Assembly: GCA_030825115.1 (NCBI GenBank)
Contig: JAPJQL010000035.1
Location: forward strand, 1-36,005
DNA length: 36,005 nucleotides
DNA from: Lachnospiraceae bacterium
GTDB lineage: Bacteria > Bacillota > Clostridia > Lachnospirales > Lachnospiraceae
Direction of reading: 5' to 3'
The notes below the pieces were generated by a model. The model saw only the letters and a program-made list of their open reading frames with translations. It did not search any database and had not been told where the DNA came from. This document shows positions 1-8,726 of this stretch, piece after piece. Position 1 is the first letter of the stretch; every line of letters starts with the position of its first letter. The position numbers and the translations under genes were made by a program.

Positions 1-3000
1 TCCTCCTGCATGATGCGGTTTCCGTCCGCGTCGTAGGTGTACTCCACGTTCTTGTAGTGCTTTCCGTCGTAGAGCCTTGCCGCTGTCATCTGGTTGGACA
101 GGTTGTAGGTGTATTCTGCGCTCTCCTGGACCTTTCCGTTCCGGGACTTCTTATAGAAGGTGCGGTTTCCCATGTCATCGTACTCATAATCATAGACATA
201 GGTCCCCTGGCGGTCCTCTGTCTCCGTCGCCCTGACCAGTTTTCCGTCGTCGTCATACGCAAAGGCCCGCTTCGTCCCGATGATCTGGAAGTTGTAGATC
301 CCGTCCTTGGCGTGCTTGTTGATATGCTTGTCGCCGTGCGGGTACTTATCGTCGTGCCAGTTCTCATGCTTCCCGTCGTGCTTGTCGTCCCACGCATAAG
401 CGTAAAGGGACTCCGTCACGTCCTCGCCGACGATGAAGCCGCGGTCGTCATAAGTGTAGTGGTATTCGCTGATGACCCATCCGCAGTCGTCACAGATGTT
501 TTTCATGTCCGTGATCTGGTCGCGGGCGTTATAAGTGTTATAGGTGCTCACGCCGTTCGGGCGGTGGATCTCCGTCACCCGGTTGATGGCATCGTAAACA
601 TAGGTGGTCACCGCGCCTGTCCGGTCGGTCACCTCCGTTAAGTTATCGTTCTTGTCATACTTGTAGCTTACTTTCTTTCCGTCGGCGTAGGTGATGCTCT
701 CGAGCTGGTCGCAGCCGTCATAGGTGTATTCTGTCACCTCACCGGAGCCGCTGGTCACCTTCGTGATGCGTCCAAGGCCGTCATACTCATACTTCGATCC
801 TCCGCTCCGGTCCATCATGGACACCCGCTGCCCGGTTACGTCATAGCCGTAGCGCACGCCTTCCTTCTTCTCCGGGTCGCGTGCATCCTCGTAGGATTTC
901 TCCACAATGTCATTCAGGCGGTCGTAATCGTAGCCGATCTTATTGCCGCCATTGCTGACGTAGCCTGTGATCCTGCCTCCGATGTCGTAGGACATGAGTT
1001 CCTTCCGCCCGGCCGGGTCGGTGATGGAGGTCATATTGCCTTCCGCGTCGTAAGTATACTGTGTCGTCCGAAGCATGGTATCTGTCGCGCTGGTCACATT
1101 GCCCATCACGTCATAGGTATAGGTGGCGGTCAGATCGCTCGGCATCGTCACCTTCACCAGATTGTCCAGGATGTCATAGCTGAACCGGGTGATGAGGCCA
1201 TTGGTCGCCTTCACGCTCAGAACGTTGCCGTGCGGGTCGTAGGTGTAGCTTTCTGTCAGCCCCATCCGGTCGGTCGCGCTGGTAATGCGGCTTCCCGGAT
1301 CATACACTGTGGCTGTGGTCTCGCCTAATGGGTTCTGCGTCCCGATGAGGCGGTTGTCCTTGTCATAGGCATACTGGTAGATATAGCCCTTCGGGTCGCT
1401 GACGGCCGTCACGTTGTAGTTGCCGTCGTACCGGAAGTCGGTCCTGCGGTTTCCGGGTTTGGTGACAGACCTGATCTGGCCCACCAGGTTATAGGCATAC
1501 TCGGTCGCCTTTCCCTCCGGGTCCACGCTGGCGGTGAGCTGGTCTACCAGGTCGTAACGGTAGTTCCAGGTATAGCCGAGAGCGTTGCTCAACTGGTTTT
1601 GGTTGCCGCGGATGTCGTAGCCGTAGGTCGTCACGCCGCCCTCCGCATTGACGGACTTTGTCATCCGGTGCATGATGTCGTACTCATAGGTATTGGTGCG
1701 GTCCAGGCTGTCGGTATCTTTTATGACATTATCTGCCACGTCGTAAGTCAGCTCGCGTTTTAATCCCAGGGGCGTGGTGATACTGGTCAGCCGGTGTACG
1801 GCGTCGTAAGTATAGCCGTATTTTGCCCCGTTCTTCTGGGTCATCTCTGTCACACGGCGGTTTAAGTCCACCTCATAGCGGGTCACATTGCCTGCCGGGT
1901 CGGTGATGCTGGTCAGCTCGTCGTGCTTGTCGTAGGTATAGGCAGTCCTTGCCCCCTTCGGGGAGATCGACTCCATCAGGTTGCCCATCACATCATAACG
2001 GTACTCCGTGATCAGCCCGTTCGGGTCTTTTGCCTTTGTCATGCGCCCCAGCGCATCGTAACGGTATTCGCTCTTATTGCCCTCCGGCGTCGTGTGGGAC
2101 AGCAGGCGGGACAGCTCGTCATACTCGTAGACGGTACGGTTGCCGCGCCCGTCTGTAAACGTGGTCAGGCGGTCGATCACATCATATACGTAAGCTCTGG
2201 TGTTGCCTTCTCCGTCCGTGCTCCCGGTCAGATTGCCCTTCGCGTCGTACCGGAACGTGGTGGACGCGCCAAGGGGATTCACCTTTCCTGTCAGGCGGTT
2301 GATTGCGTCGTAGGCATAGGTATAGACTGCCTCGCCCGGCTCTGTGGTCTTAATCAGGTTTCCGACCGCATCGTATTCATAGGCGGTCACCGTGCCGTCG
2401 GCCTGGGTCACGGAGGTGAGGCGGTCGAGGGCATCGTAGGCGTAGGTGGTCGTCGCAAGGTCCGTACCTGTCACGCTTACAAGCCGCCCGAATTTATCGT
2501 ATTCATAAATAGCGTCACGCCCGATCGTATCGGTCTGCCTTACAAGGCTGCCCCGTCCGTCATATTCATAATCCATCGTGTTGCCGGCAGTGTCCGTTGC
2601 TCTTATGATACGCCCCATAGCGTCATACTCATATCTTGTGATGACGCTTGCCTCGTCCCGGTAATGGGTCATCCGGTTGTTGGCATCGTAGGACATGTTC
2701 ACCGTGTCGCCGTCCGGCATGGCGATCCGCAGGAGGTTTCCGTTCGCATCGTACAGGTACTCATATTCGCCGCCCAGGGCGTCGGTCATCTTCACGGTAC
2801 GGCTGAGGGCGTCCACATCATAGGCAGTCTCGCCTTTCAGGGCGTCGGTCACTTTGGTCACATTGCCAATGGAATCGTATTCCATGGCTGTGATATTTCC
2901 TGCCGCGTCAACCTGAGCAAGCACCTGCCCGATCGCATCATAATGGAACTGCACGGCATTGCCGTTCTGGTCCGTCGCATCCAGCGTCCTTCCCATCAGG

Positions 3001-6000
3001 TCATACGTGGAAGACACCGTGCCGCCCAGGGCGTCCTGTATCTCTTCTAAACGTCCCACGGCGTCATAACCATAGCCGGTACTGTTGCCATTGGCATCCG
3101 TCACTCTGGTCCGGTTCCCGGCGCCGTCATAGGCATAAACCGTCACTCCGCCCAATGGATCTGTCGCTTTTACAAGGCGGTTGTTCCCATCGTAGGCAAA
3201 GCGGCAGATCCTGGTGTCATCGTCCGTAATGCGGATCATGTTGCCGTTGCCGTCGTATCCGATCTCTGTCTCAAGCCCGTTCTGGGCCGTCATGCGTACC
3301 ATCCGTCCCGCTCTGTCGTAGGCGTAGGATACGGACGTTCCGTCGGGGTATGCAATCCTTGTAAGGCTTCCATTCTTATCATAAGTATAATACGTCTCAT
3401 TCCCCAGGGCATCCTTCACCATAGTCGGCAGGCCCAGCACCTTATGCTGCCAAAATTCTGTCGTGTTCCCGCGCCGGTCGGTGGCGGAGATGATGCTGCC
3501 CCTTCCATCCAGGACATAGCTGACGGAATTGCCCAGGGCATCGGTCGTATCCGTAATCCGGTTCCGGTCATCATAGGTGTAACCGGTCGTATCCCCTTTT
3601 GCGTTCGTCTCGGATATCTTATTGTAATTACCGTCGTAAGTATAGGTCAGGGTATTGCCCAGGGCGTCCTCACCGGATAAGATGTTGTGCATGGCATCGT
3701 AGGTAAAGATGGTCGCCACGCCCAGGGCATCCGTGATCGAGAGGACTTCTCCCGCCGGGCTGAACTCATAGACCGTCACTCCGCCATCGGGAGCCGTCAC
3801 CGCAGTCTCCCAGCCGTTTGCATTGTACTGGTGTTCTGTGGTGTTCCCTTCCGGGTCCGTCTGTGTGAGGACACGGTTCATCTCATCATAAGTAAAGGTG
3901 CTGGTCCCGCCCTCCGGGTCCGTATAGGAGACCACCGGGGCGTCCGTTCCTTCGTATGTAAATCTTCCGGTACCTCCGTTTGCGTCTGTGACTGCCGTGA
4001 TACGGCTCAGCTCATCATAAGCATAGCGGGTGGTGTTGCCTTCCCCGTCGGTCACAGACAGCAGATTCCCCTTCTCGTCATAATGGAACCGGGTCACATT
4101 GCCTTCATAGTCGGTAACTGTCTCCGGCAGGTTCAGCTCATTGTAAGTAAAGCTTGCCTTGCTTTTGTCATCCCGGGTCTCCGTCAGAACGTTGCCGTTT
4201 TTATCGTAGGTATAACGCGTGATCGCGCCGTTTGCATCCGTCCTGGACTCAATACGGTTGTCGGCGCTGTACGTGGTGTACTCCTGATCGCCATTGCCGT
4301 ACCGGATCCCGACATTGCGGTTCAAATCATCGATGGTGTAGACCGTACGGCTGCCATTGTTGTCCGTCATGACAGTCTGTCCGTCTGTATAGGCAAAATA
4401 CATCACGTTGCCGAGCGCGTCTGTCTGTTCGACTACCCGTCCTTTTTCATCCATGATGTTTTCGATCACTCTGGTTCCGTTCTCATCATACCAGGCTGTC
4501 ATGCGATGGTTCTCGTCATATTCATACCGTTTGGTATCTCCTTCGGCGTTGGTCACGGCGACCAGATTGTCTTCGCCGTCGTACTCATAAGTCAGGATTC
4601 CGCCGTCCGGGAGCATGATCTCCGTGATCTTGCCGTCCGGTTCCATCGTGACTTCGTAGGACTTGCCGGAGGGCGCGATGATCTCAGTCAAAAGATAGCC
4701 ATCGTCATAGACGTAAGAAGTTTTATGTCCCTTCCTGTTTTTCTCCGTCACCAAAAGGCCGTAGGAATTGAAGGTCCTTACTGTCCCGTCCGGTTCGGTG
4801 ATCTCCCATCCGGTCGACGGCTCTACCGGCTCTACTCCGCTTTCTTCGCCGTCGGCATCTCCCCGGGATTCTTCGCCGCTTTCCGCTTTGCCATCCCCGT
4901 CCGGCAGGAAGCCTCTCGCCATGGCCGCCCCGGTATCATCCGGCTCGCTGTTTGTGTCGCGATCTCCCTCATCCGGCTTCCCGGAACCTGTCGCAAGTTC
5001 AATCGTATCGACTGCTTTCAGTTCATAATCATAACCGTCCGGGGCTTTAAAGGTGCCCTTTCCGGTCTTTGTGAAAACCATGCCTTTTCCGTCTTCACGG
5101 GTATAGAGGATGGAGCCGTCCTGCAGCACCATAATGCGCTCTCCGATCAGGGAATTCCATCCCATACCGAACTCGGAACGGAAATACGGGGTCAGGCCGT
5201 TATAGGTACGCGTAACTGCAAACGCCCCATTCAGGTCATCAAACGATGCGTCTGTCTGTACCATAAGGAAATTTCCGGTAGACAGATTGACCGGCTCTCC
5301 GCCAACCTCACACCGCGGGTCATATCCGTTCAAAAGACAATTTTTTATGAATTCTTCCATCTGATCCGGGGTCAGCGACGGCGTGTAGGGTTCGTCCGTC
5401 TGCGGCTCCCGGATAAAGACCGCATCCCCGGCCTGTGCAAGCTGGAATCCAAGCTGGTTGTCTTTCATCAGCGTATTGGTCTGGATTCCATAATGCCGCG
5501 CAATCCTGGGAAGGATATCGCTCGCCTGTACCAGATAGAGCAAAAACTCATCTGTCTGCTTCCATTCTGTAGAGACCTCATTGTCCCCAAGCATCGGATT
5601 GCCTTCCTCGTCTTCGACGACTTCCTTTCCGGTGCCTTTTGCCTCCATAAAATAGATGGTATCCATCTGAAGCGGGTCAAGGGTGAGCGCCGGGTCAGAC
5701 TGCCAGTTGGAGTCCTGATAGACCGCCCTCAGGCATTCATCGTCTATTTCCAGGTAGTCCGGGCAGTCCACTTCATCGTGCGCCTCCGTGCTGCCCTCCA
5801 AAACCACGCTGCCGTCCGCCGTTTTCAGCCGGTAATCCACCGTGGAGTAAGCCTGGGATGCGCCATGGGCCAGGACGCCCCTGGTATTCCGCCCTCCGGC
5901 ATCACTTTCGACCACGCCAGGGTCTACACGGACAGAAAATTTGCTCATATCCATGGTCAAAAGATCGACATTTTCCAGTTCTCCCCGCCATGCCACCTCC

Positions 6001-7730
6001 AGGCACGGTCCAAAATCAGCGCCTCCATTCTGGTTGTAGAATGTCTCTGCCCAGCTTACGGTATCTTTTTCTGTGATTCCGGGGATATAGTCGCCATCTC
6101 CGCCTTCCACCGCCGCCTGCAGCAGCAGGCCGTGTCTGGATTCAGGATTCTCCAGCCAGTTATAATATACCTCCGTGATATCAAACGTCATGCTGTCTCC
6201 GGGGATACCGGTTGAATATTGGACTTCACCGGAAGGCTTCATCCCTGCATCAACATTGCCGTCTTTCATGCGTTCCCATGTAACATTTGCCGGATTCCAT
6301 GAATTGTTTGGAATGAAGATCTGAAATGCCGTCTTGTTGGGCGCGTCTTTTGTCATGAAGGACAGCTTGAGCTGTACGCGGTCAAGGCCCGGTCCTTCCG
6401 TCCCATCCGGCCTTCCCATCAGGGCTTCCCATGCTGCGTCGATATGGATGAGCGCGCGGCAGTACCCGTAGTCCTCCGAAAATCCGGCCATTGGATTCAC
6501 GTTCGGTCCAAAGTATTTTTGATATGCATTCGGCGTACCCAGATGTTTTCCTCCCTTGGCAACCATGTTCATCTGGAATGCGCTGTAATCAACCAAAAGC
6601 GCCCCTGTCGGGTCGATGCGTACCGGATATGCACGGTCCGGATCATCCAGCCAGTCCTTGTCCGCCGTATATGTCACCGTGCCGGAAGAGCTGTTGTAAG
6701 CAAGCTTGATCTTTGTGCTTGTATTCCCATCGGCATCTATCATCACCGGTGCGGTCAGGGCAAACACAGGTCTGTGATAGCTGTCCCGGTAGGCGAGGAC
6801 CGCATCTCCGTCCTTTTTAAATTTCAGCGTGCCGGATCTCAACTGATAGGAAAATGCATTGCGTTCCTGCCGCTCCAAAAGGATAATATCTTCTTTTACC
6901 CGGTCTCCGATCACAGTATACTGGATATCGATCCCGTCAAATACATTGCTGTAGCGCACCGCATTCTCATCTGCCATGCTTTGGGAATAATCCCCCTCCT
7001 GCGGGATGATCTCAATGGTGTCATTCCCTCTTGTAATACTGTATCCATTGTTTCGGTTCATATTTTCAGGAAGGTAGACTTCCAGCTTTCCTTCCCGGTT
7101 GTAATACGCATTGCTTGCCGTAGCGACACGTCTGCTCCTGACGCGGGATGCGTTGGACGATGTGGCGATTTCATCGGGATATCCCATCTCTGTCCCCAGG
7201 TCGTTGATAAGTTCAACCTCATCCTGGATTTCTTCTTCCTCGTCTTCTGCCTGGACGTAACGCTTTCCGGTGCTGACCATCCGATTGTCAATCGTGCGGA
7301 TCACACCGTCGCTGTCCCGGTACAGGCCGGAATAGCCGCCTACCACAGTTACATATTCTCCTTCGCCCTGCTGGTAGGTGCGGATATTGCGCTCTTCGTC
7401 AAACTGGACCAGGATTCCATCTGGCTCGTTTACAGAATCATCGTAAAACAGTTCCGGTTCCCGCAGCTCCGAAGGGGTTGCTGTAGGGGTATCTTTTGGA
7501 TCTGTCTTTTCCGGGGCAATGACCGTGTTGGAACCGGTGGCGTATTCCAGCCCGAGTTCCTCCAGTGACAGTGCTTTTGGGCGTGTGAAATCCACATACC
7601 GCGGGCGGTTCCCCAGCCACTCTGCACCATACGCCATCAGCGGGACCGTATTGGGTGCAAGCATTGCGATTATCATCAGACAACTGATCATCTGTTTTAC
7701 GAGCTGCTTTCTTTTCCGTTTTGGTTTCAT
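1..7730 (-). CDS. Giant secreted RHS/YD-repeat protein (WapA-like), C-terminus outside window
   Basis: The frame is open from ATG 7730 to the left edge with no stop, giving at least 2,576 residues. An ATG at 7736 is possible, but GGAGG lies 8 nt before 7730, so I chose 7730. Visible parts are: a Lys/Arg-rich signal peptide of about 36 residues (predicted cut AYGA|EW); a DNRLRE-type domain at about 420-540; a weak LysM-like stretch at about 735-778; an RHS N-terminal DUF6531-type domain at about 800-880 (motif PVNLSTGNF); a Gly/Asp/Glu-rich linker; and roughly 70 YD repeats (Y-x-Y-D-x-x-G-N type) from about 995 to the edge. In this family the YD repeats form a shell that encloses a variable C-terminal toxin, with an immunity gene downstream. 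Those parts would lie left of position 1 and are not seen. Its promoter carries the same operator as agrDB. Family assignment is firm; the toxin role is inferred. Confidence 0.93.
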   Translation of the reverse strand, partial: MKPKRKRKQLVKQMISCLMIIAMLAPNTVPLMAYGAEWLGNRPRYVDFTRPKALSLEELGLEYATGSNTVIAPEKTDPKDTPTATPSELREPELFYDDSVNEPDGILVQFDEERNIRTYQQGEGEYVTVVGGYSGLYRDSDGVIRTIDNRMVSTGKRYVQAEDEEEEIQDEVELINDLGTEMGYPDEIATSSNASRVRSRRVATASNAYYNREGKLEVYLPENMNRNNGYSITRGNDTIEIIPQEGDYSQSMADENAVRYSNVFDGIDIQYTVIGDRVKEDIILLERQERNAFSYQLRSGTLKFKKDGDAVLAYRDSYHRPVFALTAPVMIDADGNTSTKIKLAYNSSSGTVTYTADKDWLDDPDRAYPVRIDPTGALLVDYSAFQMNMVAKGGKHLGTPNAYQKYFGPNVNPMAGFSEDYGYCRALIHIDAAWEALMGRPDGTEGPGLDRVQLKLSFMTKDAPNKTAFQIFIPNNSWNPANVTWERMKDGNVDAGMKPSGEVQYSTGIPGDSMTFDITEVYYNWLENPESRHGLLLQAAVEGGDGDYIPGITEKDTVSWAETFYNQNGGADFGPCLEVAWRGELENVDLLTMDMSKFSVRVDPGVVESDAGGRNTRGVLAHGASQAYSTVDYRLKTADGSVVLEGSTEAHDEVDCPDYLEIDDECLRAVYQDSNWQSDPALTLDPLQMDTIYFMEAKGTGKEVVEDEEGNPMLGDNEVSTEWKQTDEFLLYLVQASDILPRIARHYGIQTNTLMKDNQLGFQLAQAGDAVFIREPQTDEPYTPSLTPDQMEEFIKNCLLNGYDPRCEVGGEPVNLSTGNFLMVQTDASFDDLNGAFAVTRTYNGLTPYFRSEFGMGWNSLIGERIMVLQDGSILYTREDGKGMVFTKTGKGTFKAPDGYDYELKAVDTIELATGSGKPDEGDRDTNSEPDDTGAAMARGFLPDGDGKAESGEESRGDADGEESGVEPVEPSTGWEITEPDGTVRTFNSYGLLVTEKNRKGHKTSYVYDDGYLLTEIIAPSGKSYEVTMEPDGKITEIMLPDGGILTYEYDGEDNLVAVTNAEGDTKRYEYDENHRMTAWYDENGTRVIENIMDEKGRVVEQTDALGNVMYFAYTDGQTVMTDNNGSRTVYTIDDLNRNVGIRYGNGDQEYTTYSADNRIESRTDANGAITRYTYDKNGNVLTETRDDKSKASFTYNELNLPETVTDYEGNVTRFHYDEKGNLLSVTDGEGNTTRYAYDELSRITAVTDANGGTGRFTYEGTDAPVVSYTDPEGGTSTFTYDEMNRVLTQTDPEGNTTEHQYNANGWETAVTAPDGGVTVYEFSPAGEVLSITDALGVATIFTYDAMHNILSGEDALGNTLTYTYDGNYNKISETNAKGDTTGYTYDDRNRITDTTDALGNSVSYVLDGRGSIISATDRRGNTTEFWQHKVLGLPTMVKDALGNETYYTYDKNGSLTRIAYPDGTSVSYAYDRAGRMVRMTAQNGLETEIGYDGNGNMIRITDDDTRICRFAYDGNNRLVKATDPLGGVTVYAYDGAGNRTRVTDANGNSTGYGYDAVGRLEEIQDALGGTVSSTYDLMGRTLDATDQNGNAVQFHYDAIGQVLAQVDAAGNITAMEYDSIGNVTKVTDALKGETAYDVDALSRTVKMTDALGGEYEYLYDANGNLLRIAMPDGDTVNMSYDANNRMTHYRDEASVITRYEYDAMGRIIRATDTAGNTMDYEYDGRGSLVRQTDTIGRDAIYEYDKFGRLVSVTGTDLATTTYAYDALDRLTSVTQADGTVTAYEYDAVGNLIKTTEPGEAVYTYAYDAINRLTGKVNPLGASTTFRYDAKGNLTGSTDGEGNTRAYVYDVIDRLTTFTDGRGNRTVYEYDELSRLLSHTTPEGNKSEYRYDALGRMTKAKDPNGLITEYRYDVMGNLMESISPKGARTAYTYDKHDELTSITDPAGNVTRYEVDLNRRVTEMTQKNGAKYGYTYDAVHRLTSITTPLGLKRELTYDVADNVIKDTDSLDRTNTYEYDIMHRMTKSVNAEGGVTTYGYDIRGNQNQLSNALGYTWNYRYDLVDQLTASVDPEGKATEYAYNLVGQIRSVTKPGNRRTDFRYDGNYNVTAVSDPKGYIYQYAYDKDNRLIGTQNPLGETTATVYDPGSRITSATDRMGLTESYTYDPHGNVLSVKATNGLITRFSYDILDNLVKVTMPSDLTATYTYDVMGNVTSATDTMLRTTQYTYDAEGNMTSITDPAGRKELMSYDIGGRITGYVSNGGNKIGYDYDRLNDIVEKSYEDARDPEKKEGVRYGYDVTGQRVSMMDRSGGSKYEYDGLGRITKVTSGSGEVTEYTYDGCDQLESITYADGKKVSYKYDKNDNLTEVTDRTGAVTTYVYDAINRVTEIHRPNGVSTYNTYNARDQITDMKNICDDCGWVISEYHYTYDDRGFIVGEDVTESLYAYAWDDKHDGKHENWHDDKYPHGDKHINKHAKDGIYNFQIIGTKRAFAYDDDGKLVRATETEDRQGTYVYDYEYDDMGNRTFYKKSRNGKVQESAEYTYNLSNQMTAARLYDGKHYKNVEYTYDADGNRIMQE
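312..386 (-). other. Histidine-rich insertion in the YD-repeat array
   Basis: At about residues 2449-2473 of the RHS protein the YD periodicity is broken by a hydrophilic Lys/Asp/His stretch with six histidines in about 24 residues (pattern KH, KH, WH, PH, KH, KH). It lies in the last part of the array visible here. Metal binding is a possible role, but this is inference only. Confidence 0.6.
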
Positions 7731-7771
7731 ACTCATGTCCTCCCTCATATTGAATTTGGTGTCATATTTCT

Positions 7772-7800
7772 CTTATAGAGAAAATTTACCAAATATTCAA
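7772..7800 (-). promoter_or_regulatory. Predicted sigma-A promoter of the RHS gene
   Basis: On the minus strand TTGAAT (7800-7795) is followed after exactly 17 bp by TATAAG (7777-7772). The -10 lies about 40 bp upstream of the start codon at 7730. The -35 begins 6 bp after the proximal half-site of a direct-repeat operator. Confidence 0.7.
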
Positions 7801-7806
7801 TATGTA

Positions 7807-7839
7807 AGGAAATATTTGTCGAAAATCAGGAAATATTTG
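7807..7839 (-). promoter_or_regulatory. Direct-repeat operator upstream of the RHS gene, predicted LytTR (AgrA-like) site
   Basis: Two identical 12-mers, CAAATATTTCCT on the minus strand, occupy 7839-7828 and 7818-7807, 21 bp apart start to start. LytTR regulators bind two direct half-sites about two helical turns apart, usually just upstream of a weak -35. The same motif with the same spacing occurs before agrD (8693-8724). Both pairs are seen directly; binding by the adjacent LytTR protein is inferred. Confidence 0.7.
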
Positions 7840-7886
7840 CATGAAAAATAGAGATGCACAGACGCACTTTCTTATGAAATCAAAAT

Positions 7887-7923
7887 AAAAAGTCCTGTAT
7901 CTTTAAACGGTACAGAACTTTTT
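7887..7923 (-). terminator. Rho-independent terminator after agrB
   Basis: Arms AAAAAGTCCTGTA (7887-7899) and TACAGAACTTTTT (7911-7923) pair with one mismatch around an 11-nt loop. Read leftward it ends in a T-run. It follows the agrB stop by 13 bp and separates agrDB transcripts from the RHS promoter. Confidence 0.8.
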
Positions 7924-7936
7924 ATCAAACCTTGAT

Positions 7937-8464
7937 TCAGTTTTCTCTGCTCTTTTCGACGAGAAGCAGCGCGGCCACAAAGATATGGCTCGCGGCGACA
8001 GCCGTCACCAGCTCCCAAAAGCCGATAAAATACAAGACAGCGATGGCAATCATCTCCGCGCCAAGGATACCCCTGGTCTTTCTCCTGAAGGAAACAATCT
8101 GTGAAGCCGTCAGCGGCTTATTTTGTGCAGCCACAGGCGAAACCACATATATGACAACCCAGCACAGCGCAGCGGCCGACAGCAGTACCCCATGCAGCCC
8201 GGCAGCCGCCGGAAGCTGTAAGACTGCTGCCAGGGTCAATTCAATCGCAGCGGAAAGAATGCCGCACTTGACCGGTCCTTCTGCGTGATACCCCCCGGCA
8301 TAGCTTCTCAGCGGTATATATGCGATCAGAAACAATGCCATTTCCTTCAGACAGGAAAACACCAGCCCTATGGCGACTGCCACAGCCAGGTTGGCCGCCT
8401 GCAAGGCCAGCAGTTTGTAGCCGTAGTCATAGATTTCCTGTAACTCCTGGTCCTCCCGGGTCAT
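7937..8464 (-). CDS. agrB: AgrB-like membrane protease processing the cyclic autoinducer peptide
   Basis: This 175-residue membrane protein has the AgrB signature RSYAGGYHA. The predicted catalytic pair is His60 and Cys67, with the seven-residue spacing of S. aureus AgrB His77/Cys84. Several hydrophobic segments follow. AgrB proteins cut the C-terminal tail of the AgrD precursor and close the peptide thiolactone ring at the membrane. The ATG at 8464 lies 7 bp after the agrD stop, so the two genes should be co-transcribed, with agrB's ribosome site inside the end of agrD. A terminator follows directly. At 175 residues it is close to usual AgrB length. Confidence 0.92.
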   Translation of the reverse strand: MTREDQELQEIYDYGYKLLALQAANLAVAVAIGLVFSCLKEMALFLIAYIPLRSYAGGYHAEGPVKCGILSAAIELTLAAVLQLPAAAGLHGVLLSAAALCWVVIYVVSPVAAQNKPLTASQIVSFRRKTRGILGAEMIAIAVLYFIGFWELVTAVAASHIFVAALLLVEKSREN

Positions 8465-8471
8465 ATCTGCA

Positions 8472-8621
8472 TCAATCCTTTATCAGTTTTTTGGCAGATT
8501 CGGGGACGTCCGGCTGATAGGCAAGCCAAATGCATGCAGCATTTACATTATGCACCACCGCAATGATGGCCAAAGCGTTTAAGACATTTGTCATCGTACA
8601 TAACCGTTTCCATACTTTCAT
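8472..8621 (-). CDS. agrD: AgrD-like cyclic autoinducer peptide precursor
   Basis: I chose ATG 8621 (49 residues) because AAGGAGG lies 8 nt before it; an in-frame ATG at 8654 lacks such a site. The layout is that of clostridial AgrD: a basic N-terminus (MKVWKR), a hydrophobic amphipathic middle, the core NAACIWLA and then a polar tail YQPDVPESAKK. By analogy with C. perfringens AgrD (core CLWFT before HQPEEP), the thiolactone ring would be CIWLA with a short N-terminal tail. The exact ends are inferred. It sits between agrC and agrB under its own operator and promoter. Confidence 0.88.
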   Translation of the reverse strand: MKVWKRLCTMTNVLNALAIIAVVHNVNAACIWLAYQPDVPESAKKLIKD

Positions 8622-8656
8622 ACTCAAATCCTCCTTACATTTATTTGATAACAATT

Positions 8657-8686
8657 ATTCTAACGTAAAGGAAGACAGGAAAAAAC
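8657..8686 (-). promoter_or_regulatory. Predicted activator-dependent promoter of agrD-agrB
   Basis: On the minus strand TAGAAT (8662-8657) is a good -10. The -35 position at about 8686-8681 reads GTTTTT, a poor match. A good -10 with a poor -35 directly after a direct-repeat operator is what an activator-driven agr P2-type promoter looks like. The assignment is by geometry, so it is less certain than the RHS promoter. Confidence 0.5.
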
Positions 8687-8692
8687 CATTTT

Positions 8693-8724
8693 GGAAAAAT
8701 TTGTTGTTTTTAAGGAAAAATTTG
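8693..8724 (-). promoter_or_regulatory. Direct-repeat operator upstream of agrD, predicted LytTR (AgrA-like) site
   Basis: Two identical 11-mers, CAAATTTTTCC on the minus strand, lie at 8724-8714 and 8703-8693. They are 21 bp apart start to start, between the agrC stop (8727) and the agrD promoter. They differ by one base per half-site from the pair before the RHS gene. A LytTR autoregulatory site is the natural reading. Confidence 0.72.
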
Positions 8725-8726
8725 CA

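Noticed and set aside
3687..6215. Long open frame (842 codons) on the plus strand opposite the RHS gene, and a similar one at 1923-3050
   Set aside because: They are antisense shadows caused by the codon bias of the repeat gene. No ribosome site, no family resemblance, and the minus-strand frame is open across the whole region with clear domains.
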